Below, in pieces: positions 8,998 through 18,795 of a stretch of 64,000 nucleotides of DNA. The DNA is from Azospirillum soli. Lineage in GTDB: Bacteria; Pseudomonadota; Alphaproteobacteria; Azospirillales; Azospirillaceae. The number at the start of each line of letters is the position of its first letter. The first letter of the stretch is position 1. Location: positions 248,001 through 312,000 of the forward strand of contig NZ_JAGINQ010000003.1 in assembly GCF_017876165.1 (NCBI RefSeq). The letters run 5' to 3'. Position numbers and translations under genes: made by a program. The notes below the pieces were generated by a model, which worked only from the letters and a program-made list of their open reading frames with translations, had not been told where the DNA came from and searched no databases.

Positions 8998-9104
8998 GCG
9001 ATGCTGCCTTCTCGTAATGAAAACGGCCCCGAGAATTGTGGGGCCGGCCGTTCCATGCTAACAGACGCGACCCCGAACCTTACCACGACAGCCGGATCGC
9101 GGCC

Positions 9105-10358
9105 ATGACGACGCTGAAATCGGATTTCCTTCGCACGCTGCAAGAGCGCGGCTTCATCCACCAGTGCACCGACCTCGCCGCCCTCGACGAGCGCGCGACG
9201 AAGGGTCCGGTCGTCGCCTACATCGGCTTCGACTGCACGGCGGACAGCCTGCACGTGGGCAGCCTGCTGCCGATCATGATGCTGCGCTGGCTGCAGAAGA
9301 CCGGCCACAAGCCCATCGTGCTGATGGGCGGCGGCACCACCAAGATCGGCGATCCGTCGGGCAAGGACGAGGCGCGCCAGCTGCTGACGGACGAGGTCAT
9401 CAACGCCAACATGGCGGGCATCAAGCGCATCTTCGGCCGTTACCTGTCGTTCGGGGACGGTCCGACCGACGCGGTGATGGTGAACAACGCCGACTGGCTG
9501 GACGAGCTGAAGTACATTCCGCTGCTGCGCGACATCGGCCGGCACTTCACGATCAACCGCATGCTGACCTTCGAATCGGTCAAGCTGCGGCTGGAGCGCG
9601 AGCAGCCGCTGACGTTCCTGGAATTCAACTACATGATCCTCCAGGCCTACGACTTCGTGGAGCTGTTCCGCCGCCACAAGTGCGCGTTGCAGATGGGCGG
9701 CTCCGACCAATGGGGCAACATCATCAACGGCGTCGAACTCGGCCGCCGCACCGATGGCGCCGAGCTGTTCGGCCTGACGACGCCGCTGCTGACCACCTCG
9801 TCGGGCGCCAAGATGGGCAAGACGGCGGCGGGAGCCGTGTGGCTGACCGCCGACAAGCTCAGCGCCTACGATTTCTGGCAGTACTGGCGCAACACGGAGG
9901 ACGCCGACGTCGGCCGCTTCCTGCGCCTCTACACCGAGCTGCCTCTGGACGAGGTCGCGCGCCTGGAAGCGCTCCCGGGTGCGGAGATCAACGAGGCCAA
10001 GAAAATCCTGGCCCACGAGGTGACCAAGCTCGCCCACGGCGAGGAGGCCGCCCTGGAGGCCGCCGAGACCGCCCGCCGCACCTTCGAGCAGGGTGCCGCC
10101 GCCGAGGGCCTGCCGAGCATCGACGTGCCGCGCGGCGACCTTGAGGCCGGTCTGCCCGTGGTTGACCTGCTGGTCTCGACCGGCCTCGCCGCGTCGAAGG
10201 GCGAGGCCCGCCGCCTCATCAAGGGTGCCGGCGCCAAGATGAACGACGCGGCCATCGCCGACGAGGCCGCGAAGGCCACCGTCGCCGACCTGAACGGCGA
10301 CGGCGTCATCAAGCTCAGCGCCGGCAAGAAGCGCCATGCGCTGGTGAAGGCCGTCTAA
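9105..10358 (+). CDS. tyrS: Tyrosyl-tRNA synthetase
   Basis: TyrS charges tRNA-Tyr. The class I signature motifs are present: an HIGH-type motif in [11 protein letters not shown] and a KMSKS-type motif in [14 protein letters not shown]. The Tyr-binding region includes [10 protein letters not shown] and [17 protein letters not shown]-terminal S4 RNA-binding domain covers about the last 65 residues ([20 protein letters not shown]). Starting at the ATG at 9105 ([12 protein letters not shown]) gives 417 residues. The open frame extends 23 codons upstream, but that part is not alignable. Confidence 0.97.
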   Translation: MTTLKSDFLRTLQERGFIHQCTDLAALDERATKGPVVAYIGFDCTADSLHVGSLLPIMMLRWLQKTGHKPIVLMGGGTTKIGDPSGKDEARQLLTDEVINANMAGIKRIFGRYLSFGDGPTDAVMVNNADWLDELKYIPLLRDIGRHFTINRMLTFESVKLRLEREQPLTFLEFNYMILQAYDFVELFRRHKCALQMGGSDQWGNIINGVELGRRTDGAELFGLTTPLLTTSSGAKMGKTAAGAVWLTADKLSAYDFWQYWRNTEDADVGRFLRLYTELPLDEVARLEALPGAEINEAKKILAHEVTKLAHGEEAALEAAETARRTFEQGAAAEGLPSIDVPRGDLEAGLPVVDLLVSTGLAASKGEARRLIKGAGAKMNDAAIADEAAKATVADLNGDGVIKLSAGKKRHALVKAV

Positions 10359-10386
10359 AGCGCCGGCCCGCGAGCCCCCACCCTAA

Positions 10387-10453
10387 CCCTCCCCCACCTG
10401 TCGGCGGGGGAGGGAATTTTAGCCCCTTCCCCCGTGCGCGGCATGGGGGAAGG
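10387..10453. repeat. G/C-rich intergenic inverted repeat after tyrS
   Basis: Two back-to-back hairpins. The first has perfect 9-base arms CCCTCCCCC/GGGGGAGGG at 10387-10395 and 10406-10414. The second has arms CCTTCCCCC/GGGGGAAGG at about 10425-10453. It belongs to the same loose family as the elements at 40834, 47836, 53659 and 60718, and shares GAGGGAATTTTAG with the one near 47870. Lying between the convergent tyrS and AsmA-like genes, it may also act as a bidirectional terminator. Confidence 0.7.
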
Positions 10454-10479
10454 CTAGGATGGGGACCCGGTACGGGGGC

Positions 10480-13400
10480 CTACCGCATGTTCGGATCGGG
10501 CGGCGGCGCTGCGTTCGGCGCCGTCTTTCCATCCCCCAGGAAGAACAGGTTCCGCAGGAAACCCGGCGCCAGAACGGCCAGCGGGTTCACCGACACATCC
10601 GGATCGCCCAGCGGACCCTGCACGCGCCACGTCGCGCTGAAAATCCCCTGCCCCTCGCCGCCGCTCAGCAGATCGCCGAGCAGCGGGATCTGACCGACGA
10701 TGCGGTTCAGCCCGTACAGCGGCACGATGGTGCCGCGCAGGTTCGCCGTGTCGGTGCCGAGGTCCACGTCGCCCTCCAGCGTCAGGCCGAGGGCCGAGCC
10801 GGAGGTGCGCAGGTCCTTCAGCGTCACCAGCCGCCCGTCCTTGCGGTACTTGGCCGACATGCGGCCGAAATGGATGTCCTTGCCGCCGCCCATCAGCTCG
10901 GCGAAGCCGGCCGGCGAGATGGCGTTCAGGATGCGCGCCAGCACCGGCGGATCGACCAGCGCGTAGTCGGTCAGCTCCGCCGTCCCCTCGATGGCGGCGT
11001 CGGCGCGCGGCTCCACCGTGCGGCCGGTGATGCGCAGGCTGCCGCCCTTGACCCGGTCGTTGATGTCCAGCGCGCGGAACGCCTCGCCCGCGTTGTTGGT
11101 GACGATGCTCACGTCGTGGAAGCCCTGGGCGCCCGGCTGGTAGCGGACGGTCAGCGTGCTGTCCTGTCCAGCCCGCGCGTTGATGTCCAGGTTCGTCCAG
11201 GACTTGGCGTCGCGCTTCAGTTGGCCGGACACCTCCGACAGATACCGCCCGTCCCCGAACACCACGCGGCCCAGCTTGACAGTGAAGTCGAGCGGCGTTG
11301 CCTTGCCGTCCTCGGGCTCCGGCGGTTTCGGGCCGTCGCCCCGGCCGGCCAGCGCGCGGGCGTCCAGGCTCTGCCCGGTGATGGTCCCGGCGTACCCGAT
11401 CTTCCCTCCTTGAGCGGTTGCCGGTCGCACGGTCACGTCGGCGCGGATGTCCGTCTGGCCGACCGACAGCTGGTTCACCACCACGCGCGACACCGCCATG
11501 GTCGGCTGCGCCAGCTCCACCACCGCCTGACCGTTCAGGCCGCCGGCACTGACCGTCAGCCCGGTGACGCGCGTCACGCGGTCCTTCTGGAACTCCAGCG
11601 CCAACTTGCCGGAACCGGGCACGCCCGGCTTCTTCTCCCAGCCCAGTTCGGGGATGGACAGGTGGGTCTTCTCCAGGTTCATCCCGGCGGTCAGGGCGAA
11701 GCGCTTGCGCTGGTCGATGGTGAACAGCACGTCCGCCCCCAGCGGCCCCGTCACGTATTCCTGAAGGTCGATGCCGTGGCTGCGCAGGTCCTTGGCGTCG
11801 ATGTCGCCCTTCACCGTGATGCGCGTGCGCGGCCCCTTGGCGGTGGAGTTGAACTGCTCCTTCCAGTCGATGGCGACGGGAACGCCGTCCAGCTTGGTGT
11901 TACCCTTGATCGACATGGCGTTCATGTCGAGCGCCAGCGACAAGTCGCCGTCCGTGGCATTCAGGCCGGCGGCGACCTTCTCCACCCCGACCCCGCGCAT
12001 CTTCGCGGTGACGTCGAGGTTCAGGTCCTCCACCTTCAGGTCGGCCAGCAGCGGAAACTGGAAATGCAGCTGCGCGTCGGCCGTGCCCTGCGTCTTCTTC
12101 GGGTCGAGGTCGAGGCGGCTCGGGTAGCCCAGCGGCGGGCTGTCCAGCACGGTCAGGATGGTGCGCACCGGCCCGCGCACCGGGATCCGGATGTCCATAT
12201 GCTCCTGGCCGATGTCCAGACCGCTGATGACCACCGTCCCGTCGCCCAGCGTCACGTCGCCGATGCGCCCGCCTTTCGTCTGGATGGTGAAGGTCTTGCC
12301 GTCGGTGACCGCCTCCAGCCCGGCCCCGGTGACGACCGGCAGCGGGTGGAAGTAATCCACCGTTATGTCCTCGCCCCGGATCGTCGCTTGGAAATGCGCA
12401 GGCTCGATGGCCTCCAGATTGTCCAGCGGCCCGGCAAGGCCGACCGTCGCCGTCGCCTCCTGCACCACGCCGTGCGACAGGTTGGCCGTCACCCACTCCC
12501 GCGCGTTGGGGCTCACCCCCAGCGGCCAGAGGCGGCGCAGCGCCTCCACCGGCACATGGCGCGCGGTCACGGCGGCCTCCACGGCCAGCCGCCCGTCCGG
12601 CGTGGTCGCGTGCGCCGTGCCCTCCAGCGTCGGCCCGCCGAGGTCGAGCGCCAGCCGTTCCACGTCCAGCCGCCCGGCCGTCCGGTCTCCCGTCACGCTC
12701 AGCGCGGCCGACGCGACGGTCACCGGCTCGGGGAACAGCTCCGGATGCGCGATCCTCCCGGCCCCGGCTTGAAGATCGACGCGCCCCGCGTGCGGCTGGT
12801 AATCCGGGTCCAGCTCCACGCTGGCCGTGCCCGACAGCGGCACCGCCGCCGCCGCGAGCGGCGCCAGCGCCGGCGCCAACCCGGCCAGACTCGCCGGCAC
12901 GAAGTCCGCCAGCCGGGCGTTGACCGTCGCCCCCTTGCCCACCGTCTCCGCGCCGTCAAGGTCGAGCACCGCCGTGTGCCCGTCCCGCGTCACCTCGATG
13001 CGCGCGGTCGCGCTGCGGCGGTCTCCCTGCTCGGTCAAGGTGCCGTGCCCGGACAGGCTCAGCGCGTCGGACACCACCGCCAGCCGCTCCACTGCCGCCC
13101 GTTTGCCGACGACGTCCAGCGACCCGCGCGCCTGGATGCTCTCGATCCGGTAGGGCTCCGGCCGCAACTCGGGCAGGGTCACGGCGCCCGCCCCGCCATG
13201 CAGGTCGAAACCGACGCGCACCGGTTCGAACCGGGCGTCCAGCGTCGCGTCCAGCCTGCCGCCGACCGGCACCGTCACCGCCGCGAGCGGCGCCAGCGCC
13301 GGCCCGATCTGGGCGAGCGAGGCCGGCTCCAGCCCTTCGAAGCGGGCGGACAGGCTGGTCGTCGCGTCGCCCATGGCGTGGAAGCCGGACGCCTCCACGA

Positions 13401-14160
13401 GCGTGCTCCGCCCCGCGAGATCGAGCGCGAGGCGGGCGCCACCCGTGATGCCCCGCTCGTCGCGGGTCAGGACGATGTCGCTCTCGTTGGCGTGCCAGGA
13501 CAGGCCCAGCATGCGGTTTTCCACCGTCAGGTCGGCCCCGGTGACGGTCAGCCGCCGCAACAGGCCGAGCGGGCGCTGCGCGTCCGGCGGCTGGAGCAAG
13601 GTCTCAACGATCTCGCCCGCGAAGTCCGGCCCGCCGTCCGGTTCCTGCGGTTCGGGCTCGTCGGGGATCGCGCCCGCGCGCACGTCGAAATCGAGGCTGC
13701 CGTCGGCGCGGCGCAGAATCTGGAGGCGCGGGCGGATCAGCTCCAGCCGCGTCGGCGACAGCCGCCCCCGGAACAGCTCCCGCACCGAGAAGCCGACGCC
13801 CAGCTCCGGCACCGCCGCCAGCTCCGTCCCCTCGGCGTTGACCGCGCGGACCCGCAGCGCCCGCAGGTCGAGCCGGGTCAACCCGTCGCTTTCCTCCTCA
13901 TCGACCCAGGAGATGACCAGATCGCCGACATCGACCGTGTAGCGCCCCTGCGGATCGCTCAGCGCCTTCTCGACATAGGGGGTCAGCGGGTCGAGCGCGA
14001 TCGGCCCCTGCGCCAGCCGCCACGCGAGCAGCCCGCCCGAGGCCCCCACCACGACGACCGCGCCGGCCGCCGTCCAGGCCAGGATCTTTGCCGTGCGCCG
14101 AATCAACGGGCCCGCCCCCTGTTCCCTTTCCCGTCTGGGGTGATCGAAGAGCAACGGCAA
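10480..14160 (-). CDS. Large AsmA/YhdP-like envelope protein (DUF3971 type)
   Basis: A roughly 1226-residue protein of the AsmA/YhdP superfamily of bridge-like lipid-transfer or outer-membrane-biogenesis proteins. It has one N-terminal membrane anchor (residues about 22-50, ILAWTAAGAVVVVGASGG). A very long periplasmic part of repeating beta-strand units follows (for example LDLRALRVRAVNAEGTEL). The C-terminal module (ALVDPPVLARILNAISP, LGTDTANLRGTIVPLYGLNR) is the AsmA-like C-terminal domain that defines the YhdP group. These proteins sit in the inner membrane and span the periplasm, and are thought to pass phospholipids to the outer membrane. The frame starts at a TTG at 14160; another TTG at 14106 just before the anchor is an alternative. 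Confidence 0.87.
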   Translation of the reverse strand: MPLLFDHPRREREQGAGPLIRRTAKILAWTAAGAVVVVGASGGLLAWRLAQGPIALDPLTPYVEKALSDPQGRYTVDVGDLVISWVDEEESDGLTRLDLRALRVRAVNAEGTELAAVPELGVGFSVRELFRGRLSPTRLELIRPRLQILRRADGSLDFDVRAGAIPDEPEPQEPDGGPDFAGEIVETLLQPPDAQRPLGLLRRLTVTGADLTVENRMLGLSWHANESDIVLTRDERGITGGARLALDLAGRSTLVEASGFHAMGDATTSLSARFEGLEPASLAQIGPALAPLAAVTVPVGGRLDATLDARFEPVRVGFDLHGGAGAVTLPELRPEPYRIESIQARGSLDVVGKRAAVERLAVVSDALSLSGHGTLTEQGDRRSATARIEVTRDGHTAVLDLDGAETVGKGATVNARLADFVPASLAGLAPALAPLAAAAVPLSGTASVELDPDYQPHAGRVDLQAGAGRIAHPELFPEPVTVASAALSVTGDRTAGRLDVERLALDLGGPTLEGTAHATTPDGRLAVEAAVTARHVPVEALRRLWPLGVSPNAREWVTANLSHGVVQEATATVGLAGPLDNLEAIEPAHFQATIRGEDITVDYFHPLPVVTGAGLEAVTDGKTFTIQTKGGRIGDVTLGDGTVVISGLDIGQEHMDIRIPVRGPVRTILTVLDSPPLGYPSRLDLDPKKTQGTADAQLHFQFPLLADLKVEDLNLDVTAKMRGVGVEKVAAGLNATDGDLSLALDMNAMSIKGNTKLDGVPVAIDWKEQFNSTAKGPRTRITVKGDIDAKDLRSHGIDLQEYVTGPLGADVLFTIDQRKRFALTAGMNLEKTHLSIPELGWEKKPGVPGSGKLALEFQKDRVTRVTGLTVSAGGLNGQAVVELAQPTMAVSRVVVNQLSVGQTDIRADVTVRPATAQGGKIGYAGTITGQSLDARALAGRGDGPKPPEPEDGKATPLDFTVKLGRVVFGDGRYLSEVSGQLKRDAKSWTNLDINARAGQDSTLTVRYQPGAQGFHDVSIVTNNAGEAFRALDINDRVKGGSLRITGRTVEPRADAAIEGTAELTDYALVDPPVLARILNAISPAGFAELMGGGKDIHFGRMSAKYRKDGRLVTLKDLRTSGSALGLTLEGDVDLGTDTANLRGTIVPLYGLNRIVGQIPLLGDLLSGGEGQGIFSATWRVQGPLGDPDVSVNPLAVLAPGFLRNLFFLGDGKTAPNAAPPPDPNMR

Positions 14161-14168
14161 CTGTTCAC

Positions 14169-14251
14169 CGTCATCCCCGCGAAGGCGGGGATCCAGGGCA
14201 TCCCGACAGGTCCACGAATGGCCCTGGATCCCCGCCTTCGCGGGGATGACG
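14169..14251. repeat. Perfect 31-bp inverted repeat, dispersed intergenic element
   Basis: Arms 14169-14199 and 14221-14251 are exact reverse complements, with core CCCCGCGAAGGCGGGG, around a 21-base loop. Each arm is itself nearly palindromic, so the RNA can form either one long hairpin or two short ones. A diverged second copy is at 25796-25879. It lies between the divergent starts of the AsmA-like gene and glnE. Confidence 0.9.
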
Positions 14252-14367
14252 AGGGAAGCAAGGGCGACACTCCGCAGGGACGGAATGAGACGACACCATC
14301 ACCGTTGACCAACGCCTGCCCATCGCGCAAGTTTTTGCCCACTCCTCGTGCAGGGACAATCACCATC

Positions 14368-17352
14368 ATGCCGACCGCCGCGTTGCCGAAGCCGTTCGAT
14401 CCCGCCCTGGCCGAAAGGGGCCTGGAACGCTGGCGCCAGGAGGCGGCCAATGCCCCTGAAGACCTCCGCGACTGGGCCGAGGCATACGCCGCCTCCCCCG
14501 AAGGCCGCGCGCTGCTCGACGCGGTCTGCGGCAACAGCCCGTACCTCGGCCAGATCCTGACGCGCGAGCTTCCCTTCGTGCGGCGCGTGGTGACGGACGG
14601 ATACGACGACGCCTTCGCCGACCTGATCCGGACGCTGGACGCCGAATACGGGGACGAGCGCAACATGGACCGGCTGATGACGGCCTTGCGCATCGCCAAG
14701 CGCCGCGCCGCCCTGCTGATCGGCATGGCCGACATCGCAAACGCGTGGGTGCTGGAACAGGTCACCGGCGCGCTGTCCGACATCGCGGAAACGTCGGTGC
14801 GGCTGGCGTCGAACCACCTGCTGCGCCGCGCGGCGGAGGCGGGCACGCTGACGCTGCCGGATCCGCAGCGACCGTGGGTCGGGTCGGGTCTGATCGTGCT
14901 TGCCATGGGTAAACTGGGTGCGCGCGAACTCAACTATTCCAGCGATATCGACCTGATCGTCCTGTACGACGACATCGTCGTGCAGACACCCCAGCCGGAC
15001 AACCTCGCCCGCACGTTCATCCGTATCGCGCGCGATCTCGTGCGCATTATGGATGAACGCACCAAGGACGGCTACGTCTTCCGCACCGACCTGCGCCTGC
15101 GCCCCGATCCGGGAGCCACGCCGCTGGCCGTTTCCGTCTCCGCCGCCGAAATTTATTACGGCAGCGTCGGCCAGAACTGGGAGCGCGCGGCCATGATCAA
15201 GGCCCGGCCCATCGCCGGTGATCCCGACGCGGGTGCCCATTTCCTGCGCTTCCTGGAACCGTTCGTGTGGCGCCGTCACCTGGACTTCGCGGCCATTCAG
15301 GACATCCACTCGATCAAGCGCCAGATCAACGCCCACAAGGGCCACCGTGAAGTGACGGTGAACGGCCACGATATCAAGGTCGGGCGCGGCGGCATCCGCG
15401 AGATCGAGTTCTTCGCCCAGACCCAGCAGCTGATCTTCGGCGGGCGCGACACCCGCCTGCGCATCGCCCCCACCCTGCTCGCGAACAAGGCGCTGTGCGC
15501 GGTCGGCCGCGTTCCCGAAGCGGCGGTCGTCGAGCTGGAGGAAGCCTACCGCTTCCTGCGCCGGGTCGAACACCGCATCCAGATGACCGACGACCGCCAG
15601 ACCCACCAGATCCCGGCTGACGACCAGGGCGTGGCCCATCTGGCAACCTTCCTCGGCTACGACGACGCGGAGGCGTTCCGCACCGATCTGCTGGCCCAGC
15701 TCGGCCGCGTCGAGGACCGCTACGCCGAACTGTTCGAGGAGGCGCCCAGTCTGTCCGGCCCCGGCAACCTCGTCTTCACCGGCACCGATGACGACCCCGG
15801 CACGGTCGAGACGTTGCGGGGCATGGGCTATCAGGACCCCAGCCGGGTCATCTCCGTCGTGTCCACCTGGCACCGGGGCCGCTACCGCTCCACCCGCTCC
15901 GGCCGCGCGCGGGAGCTGCTGACCGAACTGGTCCCGGCGATGCTCGCCGAACTCGCCAAGACGCCCGCCCCGGACGAGGCGCTGGTGAAGTTCGACAATT
16001 TCCTCGGCCGCCTGCCGGCCGGCGTCGGGCTGTTCTCGCTGTTCATCGCCAACCCCTGGCTGCTGGCCCTGGTGGCGGAGATCATGGGCACGGCGCCGCA
16101 GCTGGCCGAGACGCTGTCGCGCAACCCGTCGCTGCTCGACGCCGTCATCTCCCCCGACTTCTTCGACCCGCTGCCGGACCGCGAGGGCCTGCGCGCCGAA
16201 TACCAGCGCGTCATCGCCGACGCCCGCGATTTCGAGGATGTGCTGACCCTGTCGCGCCGCTGGACCAACGACCAGCGCTTCCGCGCCGGTGCCCACATCC
16301 TGCGCGGCATCACCGACGGCGACCGCTGCGGCCCCTTCCTGGCCGACCTCGCCGACGTGGTCGTCCCCGAGCTGGCCACCCGCGTGGAGCAGGAGTTCGC
16401 CGCCCGCCACGGTCGTGTGCCCGGCGGCGCCTGGGTGGTGGTCGCCATGGGCAAGCTGGGCAGCCGCCAGCTGACCATCACCTCCGACATCGACCTGATC
16501 GTGGTCTACGAAGCCCCGCCCGAGGCGAGGATGTCCGACGGCGCCAAGGCGCTGGCCCCCAACGAGTATTACATCAAGCTGACGCAGCGCCTGACCAACG
16601 CCATCACCGCGCCGATGGCCGATGGGCGCCTCTACGAGGTGGACATGCGGCTGCGCCCGTCCGGCAACGCCGGGCCGCTCGCCACCTCGCTCGAATCCTT
16701 CACCAAGTATCAGGCCAAGGACGCCTGGACGTGGGAGCACATGGCCCTGACCCGCGCCCGCGTCATCGGCGGTGACCCGGCGCTGACCGCCAAGGTCGAG
16801 TCGGCCATGCGCGCCGTGCTGACCGGTCCGCGCGACCCGGACAAGACGCTGTGGGACGTGGCCGACATGCGCCGCCGCATCGACAAGGAGTTCGGCACCG
16901 GCAACATCTGGGACATCAAGTACGCGCGCGGCGGCCTGATCGACATCGAGTTCACCGCCCAATACCTCCAGCTCCGCCACGGCCACGACCACCCGAAGAT
17001 CCTGTCCATCGGAACGGCGATCGCCATCGGCAATGCCGGGGCCGCCGGGCTGCTCGACCGCGACGTGGCGGACGAGCTGGTCGCGACCCTGCGGCTGTGG
17101 CGCCGGGTCCAGGGGTTCCTGCGGTTGACCACGGCCGGCGTGCTCGACCCCGGTCAGGTGTCGCCGACGCTGCTGGCAGGTCTCTCGCGCGCCGCCTTCC
17201 CGGATGAGGAACCGGCGGTTGACTTCGCGGCGCTCGACGCCAGAATCCGGGCCATCGCCGCCCGCGCCCATCGCCATTTCGTCGCCTTGGTCGAGGAGCC
17301 GGCGTCCAAGCTGCCTCCCCCCGAGACCAACGAAGAAGCAAGACTCCCATGA
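14368..17352 (+). CDS. glnE: Glutamine synthetase adenylyltransferase/deadenylase GlnE
   Basis: GlnE adds and removes AMP on glutamine synthetase in response to glutamine and PII state. The ATG at 14368 gives 994 residues, the normal size. The duplicated nucleotidyltransferase architecture is clear. The N-terminal deadenylation active site is SSDIDLIVLYDD (from residue 192) followed by TDLRLRPDPG. The C-terminal adenylation active site is TSDIDLIVVYE (from about residue 705) followed by VDMRLRPSGNAGPL. Regulatory helical segments lie between and after them. The long open frame upstream to 10459 is antisense to the AsmA-like gene and not part of the protein. It overlaps bcp by four bases (ATGA). 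It links to the nitrogen-fixation genes later in the window through ammonia control. Confidence 0.97.
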   Translation: MPTAALPKPFDPALAERGLERWRQEAANAPEDLRDWAEAYAASPEGRALLDAVCGNSPYLGQILTRELPFVRRVVTDGYDDAFADLIRTLDAEYGDERNMDRLMTALRIAKRRAALLIGMADIANAWVLEQVTGALSDIAETSVRLASNHLLRRAAEAGTLTLPDPQRPWVGSGLIVLAMGKLGARELNYSSDIDLIVLYDDIVVQTPQPDNLARTFIRIARDLVRIMDERTKDGYVFRTDLRLRPDPGATPLAVSVSAAEIYYGSVGQNWERAAMIKARPIAGDPDAGAHFLRFLEPFVWRRHLDFAAIQDIHSIKRQINAHKGHREVTVNGHDIKVGRGGIREIEFFAQTQQLIFGGRDTRLRIAPTLLANKALCAVGRVPEAAVVELEEAYRFLRRVEHRIQMTDDRQTHQIPADDQGVAHLATFLGYDDAEAFRTDLLAQLGRVEDRYAELFEEAPSLSGPGNLVFTGTDDDPGTVETLRGMGYQDPSRVISVVSTWHRGRYRSTRSGRARELLTELVPAMLAELAKTPAPDEALVKFDNFLGRLPAGVGLFSLFIANPWLLALVAEIMGTAPQLAETLSRNPSLLDAVISPDFFDPLPDREGLRAEYQRVIADARDFEDVLTLSRRWTNDQRFRAGAHILRGITDGDRCGPFLADLADVVVPELATRVEQEFAARHGRVPGGAWVVVAMGKLGSRQLTITSDIDLIVVYEAPPEARMSDGAKALAPNEYYIKLTQRLTNAITAPMADGRLYEVDMRLRPSGNAGPLATSLESFTKYQAKDAWTWEHMALTRARVIGGDPALTAKVESAMRAVLTGPRDPDKTLWDVADMRRRIDKEFGTGNIWDIKYARGGLIDIEFTAQYLQLRHGHDHPKILSIGTAIAIGNAGAAGLLDRDVADELVATLRLWRRVQGFLRLTTAGVLDPGQVSPTLLAGLSRAAFPDEEPAVDFAALDARIRAIAARAHRHFVALVEEPASKLPPPETNEEARLP

Positions 17353-17813
17353 GCGTCGAGATCGGAACCCCCGCCCCGGACTTCACCATGCCGACCGACG
17401 GCGGCGGCAGCGTCACGCTGTCGGCCCTGAAGGGCAAGCCGGTGGTGCTGTACTTCTACCCGAAGGACGACACCTCGGGCTGCACGTCGGAGGCCTGCGG
17501 CTTCCGCGACCAGTTCCCCAATTTCACCGGCGTTGACGCGGTGGTGATCGGCGTCTCCAAGGACAGCGTCGCCAGCCACGACAAGTTCAAGGCCAAGTAC
17601 GAGCTGCCCTTCACCCTCGCCTCCGACAAGGAGACCGGCGTGGCCGAGGCCTACGGCGTGTGGGTGGAAAAGAGCATGTACGGCCGCAAGTACATGGGTC
17701 TGGAGCGCGCCACCTTCCTGATCGACAAGGACGGCATCGTCCGCAACGTCTGGCGCAAGGTGAAGGTCACCGGCCATGTGGACGCCGTGCTGAAGGCGGT
17801 CCAGGCGCTGTAA
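17349..17813 (+). CDS. bcp: Thioredoxin-dependent peroxiredoxin Bcp
   Basis: A 154-residue atypical 2-Cys peroxiredoxin of the BCP/PrxQ group that reduces hydrogen and organic peroxides in the cytoplasm. The peroxidatic cysteine is in DTSGCTSEACGFRD, and the second cysteine five residues later is the resolving one. The family strand VVLYFYPKDD precedes it and ERATFLIDKDGIVR follows. It overlaps the end of glnE by four bases, so the two are translationally coupled. Confidence 0.96.
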   Translation: MSVEIGTPAPDFTMPTDGGGSVTLSALKGKPVVLYFYPKDDTSGCTSEACGFRDQFPNFTGVDAVVIGVSKDSVASHDKFKAKYELPFTLASDKETGVAEAYGVWVEKSMYGRKYMGLERATFLIDKDGIVRNVWRKVKVTGHVDAVLKAVQAL

Positions 17814-17841
17814 GGCGAAGTCCATGGGGAGGGAGAGCGGC

Positions 17842-18588
17842 TCAGTCCTCGTCCCCCTCCCCGCCTTCGGCGACCTCGCGCAACGCGGCGGGATCGAGCA
17901 GGGCGATCCGGTGCGATTCGACGCGGCGGATCAGGCCCTTCTTCTGAAAGGCCGAGGTGCGGCGGCTGACCGTTTCCACGCGCAGACCCAGATAATCGGC
18001 GATGTCCGTCGCGGACATGGGCACCCACACGGGGTTGGACCGGCCGCTGCAGCGGCCCTGCCGCTCCGACAGTTCCAGCAGGAAGGACGCCAGCTTCTCC
18101 TCCGCCGATAATCGGCCCAGCAGGGTCATGCGGTCGAAGGCGTGGGTCAGCCGCTCCGAGCCGATGCGGGCGAGACGGGTCGCCAGTTCCGGATAATCCT
18201 CCGTCAACCGCTCCAGATCCGGGCGGCTGACCGTGCACAGCGCCGTGTCGGCGAGCGTCAGCGCGTCGTAGCCGAAACGCTCCCCGTCGCCGACTCCGAT
18301 CACGTCGCCCCGCCAGAGGAAGTCGAGCACCTGACGCCGCCCGTCCGGCAGCGAGCGCTGCAAGGCGACCGCCCCGCTGTTCAGCACGAAGAAGCGGTCG
18401 GCCCGGTCACCTTCGCGCACGACGGCTTGGCCGCGCGCGCGGACCAGGGCGCGCTGCGTGCGGACCAGATCGCGCAGTTCCTCCCGGCGCAGCGGCGCGC
18501 AGAGGACCGGCGATGCGGCGTCCGGCAAGGAGGATAATCGGGTATCGGTGCGCGCGGAGGCGCTCGGCGGGACGATTGATCCGTACAT
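17842..18588 (-). CDS. Crp/Fnr-family transcription regulator
   Basis: A cyclic-nucleotide-binding-fold regulator of about 248 residues. The N-terminal beta-roll is seen in VVREGDRADRFFVLNSG and LDFLWRGDVIGVG. A dimerisation helix follows. The C-terminal helix-turn-helix is SATDIADYLGLRVETVSRR, whose E-X2-SR recognition helix resembles Fnr/FixK proteins binding TTGAT-N4-ATCAA sites. It lacks the N-terminal cysteine cluster of Fnr that ligates [4Fe-4S], so a FixK-like role is more likely than direct oxygen sensing. The frame opens with a GTG at 18612; I prefer the ATG at 18588. It is convergent with bcp and divergent from the dioxygenase-like gene. Confidence 0.88.
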   Translation of the reverse strand: MYGSIVPPSASARTDTRLSSLPDAASPVLCAPLRREELRDLVRTQRALVRARGQAVVREGDRADRFFVLNSGAVALQRSLPDGRRQVLDFLWRGDVIGVGDGERFGYDALTLADTALCTVSRPDLERLTEDYPELATRLARIGSERLTHAFDRMTLLGRLSAEEKLASFLLELSERQGRCSGRSNPVWVPMSATDIADYLGLRVETVSRRTSAFQKKGLIRRVESHRIALLDPAALREVAEGGEGDED

Positions 18589-18795
18589 GGCGCAACGGGC
18601 CGTTGTTTCCACAACGGCTTAAACACCTTCCGTTCGGAAATGTGCCAACCGAAAGACTCATCCCCCCAGGATATTCCCGACTTCCGATATCGTAAGCCCG
18701 AAGAACAGTTTCATAGTAAAGCATGTTTCTCATAAATTTGCCTTCGTCGAACCGAGCCCGTCGCGCTCTGTCGTTCTGGCGAAGGACACTCGAAC

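Noticed and set aside
10459..14367. Open plus-strand frame continuous with glnE, giving a 2297-residue product
   Set aside because: The part before 14368 is antisense to the AsmA-like gene and its Arg/His/Gln-rich translation has no domain. GlnE has its normal length from 14368.
14299..17277. 992-residue minus-strand frame across glnE
   Set aside because: Antisense shadow created by high third-position GC; low-complexity Val/Gly/His-rich translation, no ribosome site or family match.
17842..18588. Assigning the Crp/Fnr regulator as oxygen-sensing Fnr
   Set aside because: The N-terminal cysteine cluster needed for the [4Fe-4S] sensor is missing; only the DNA-recognition helix is Fnr-like.
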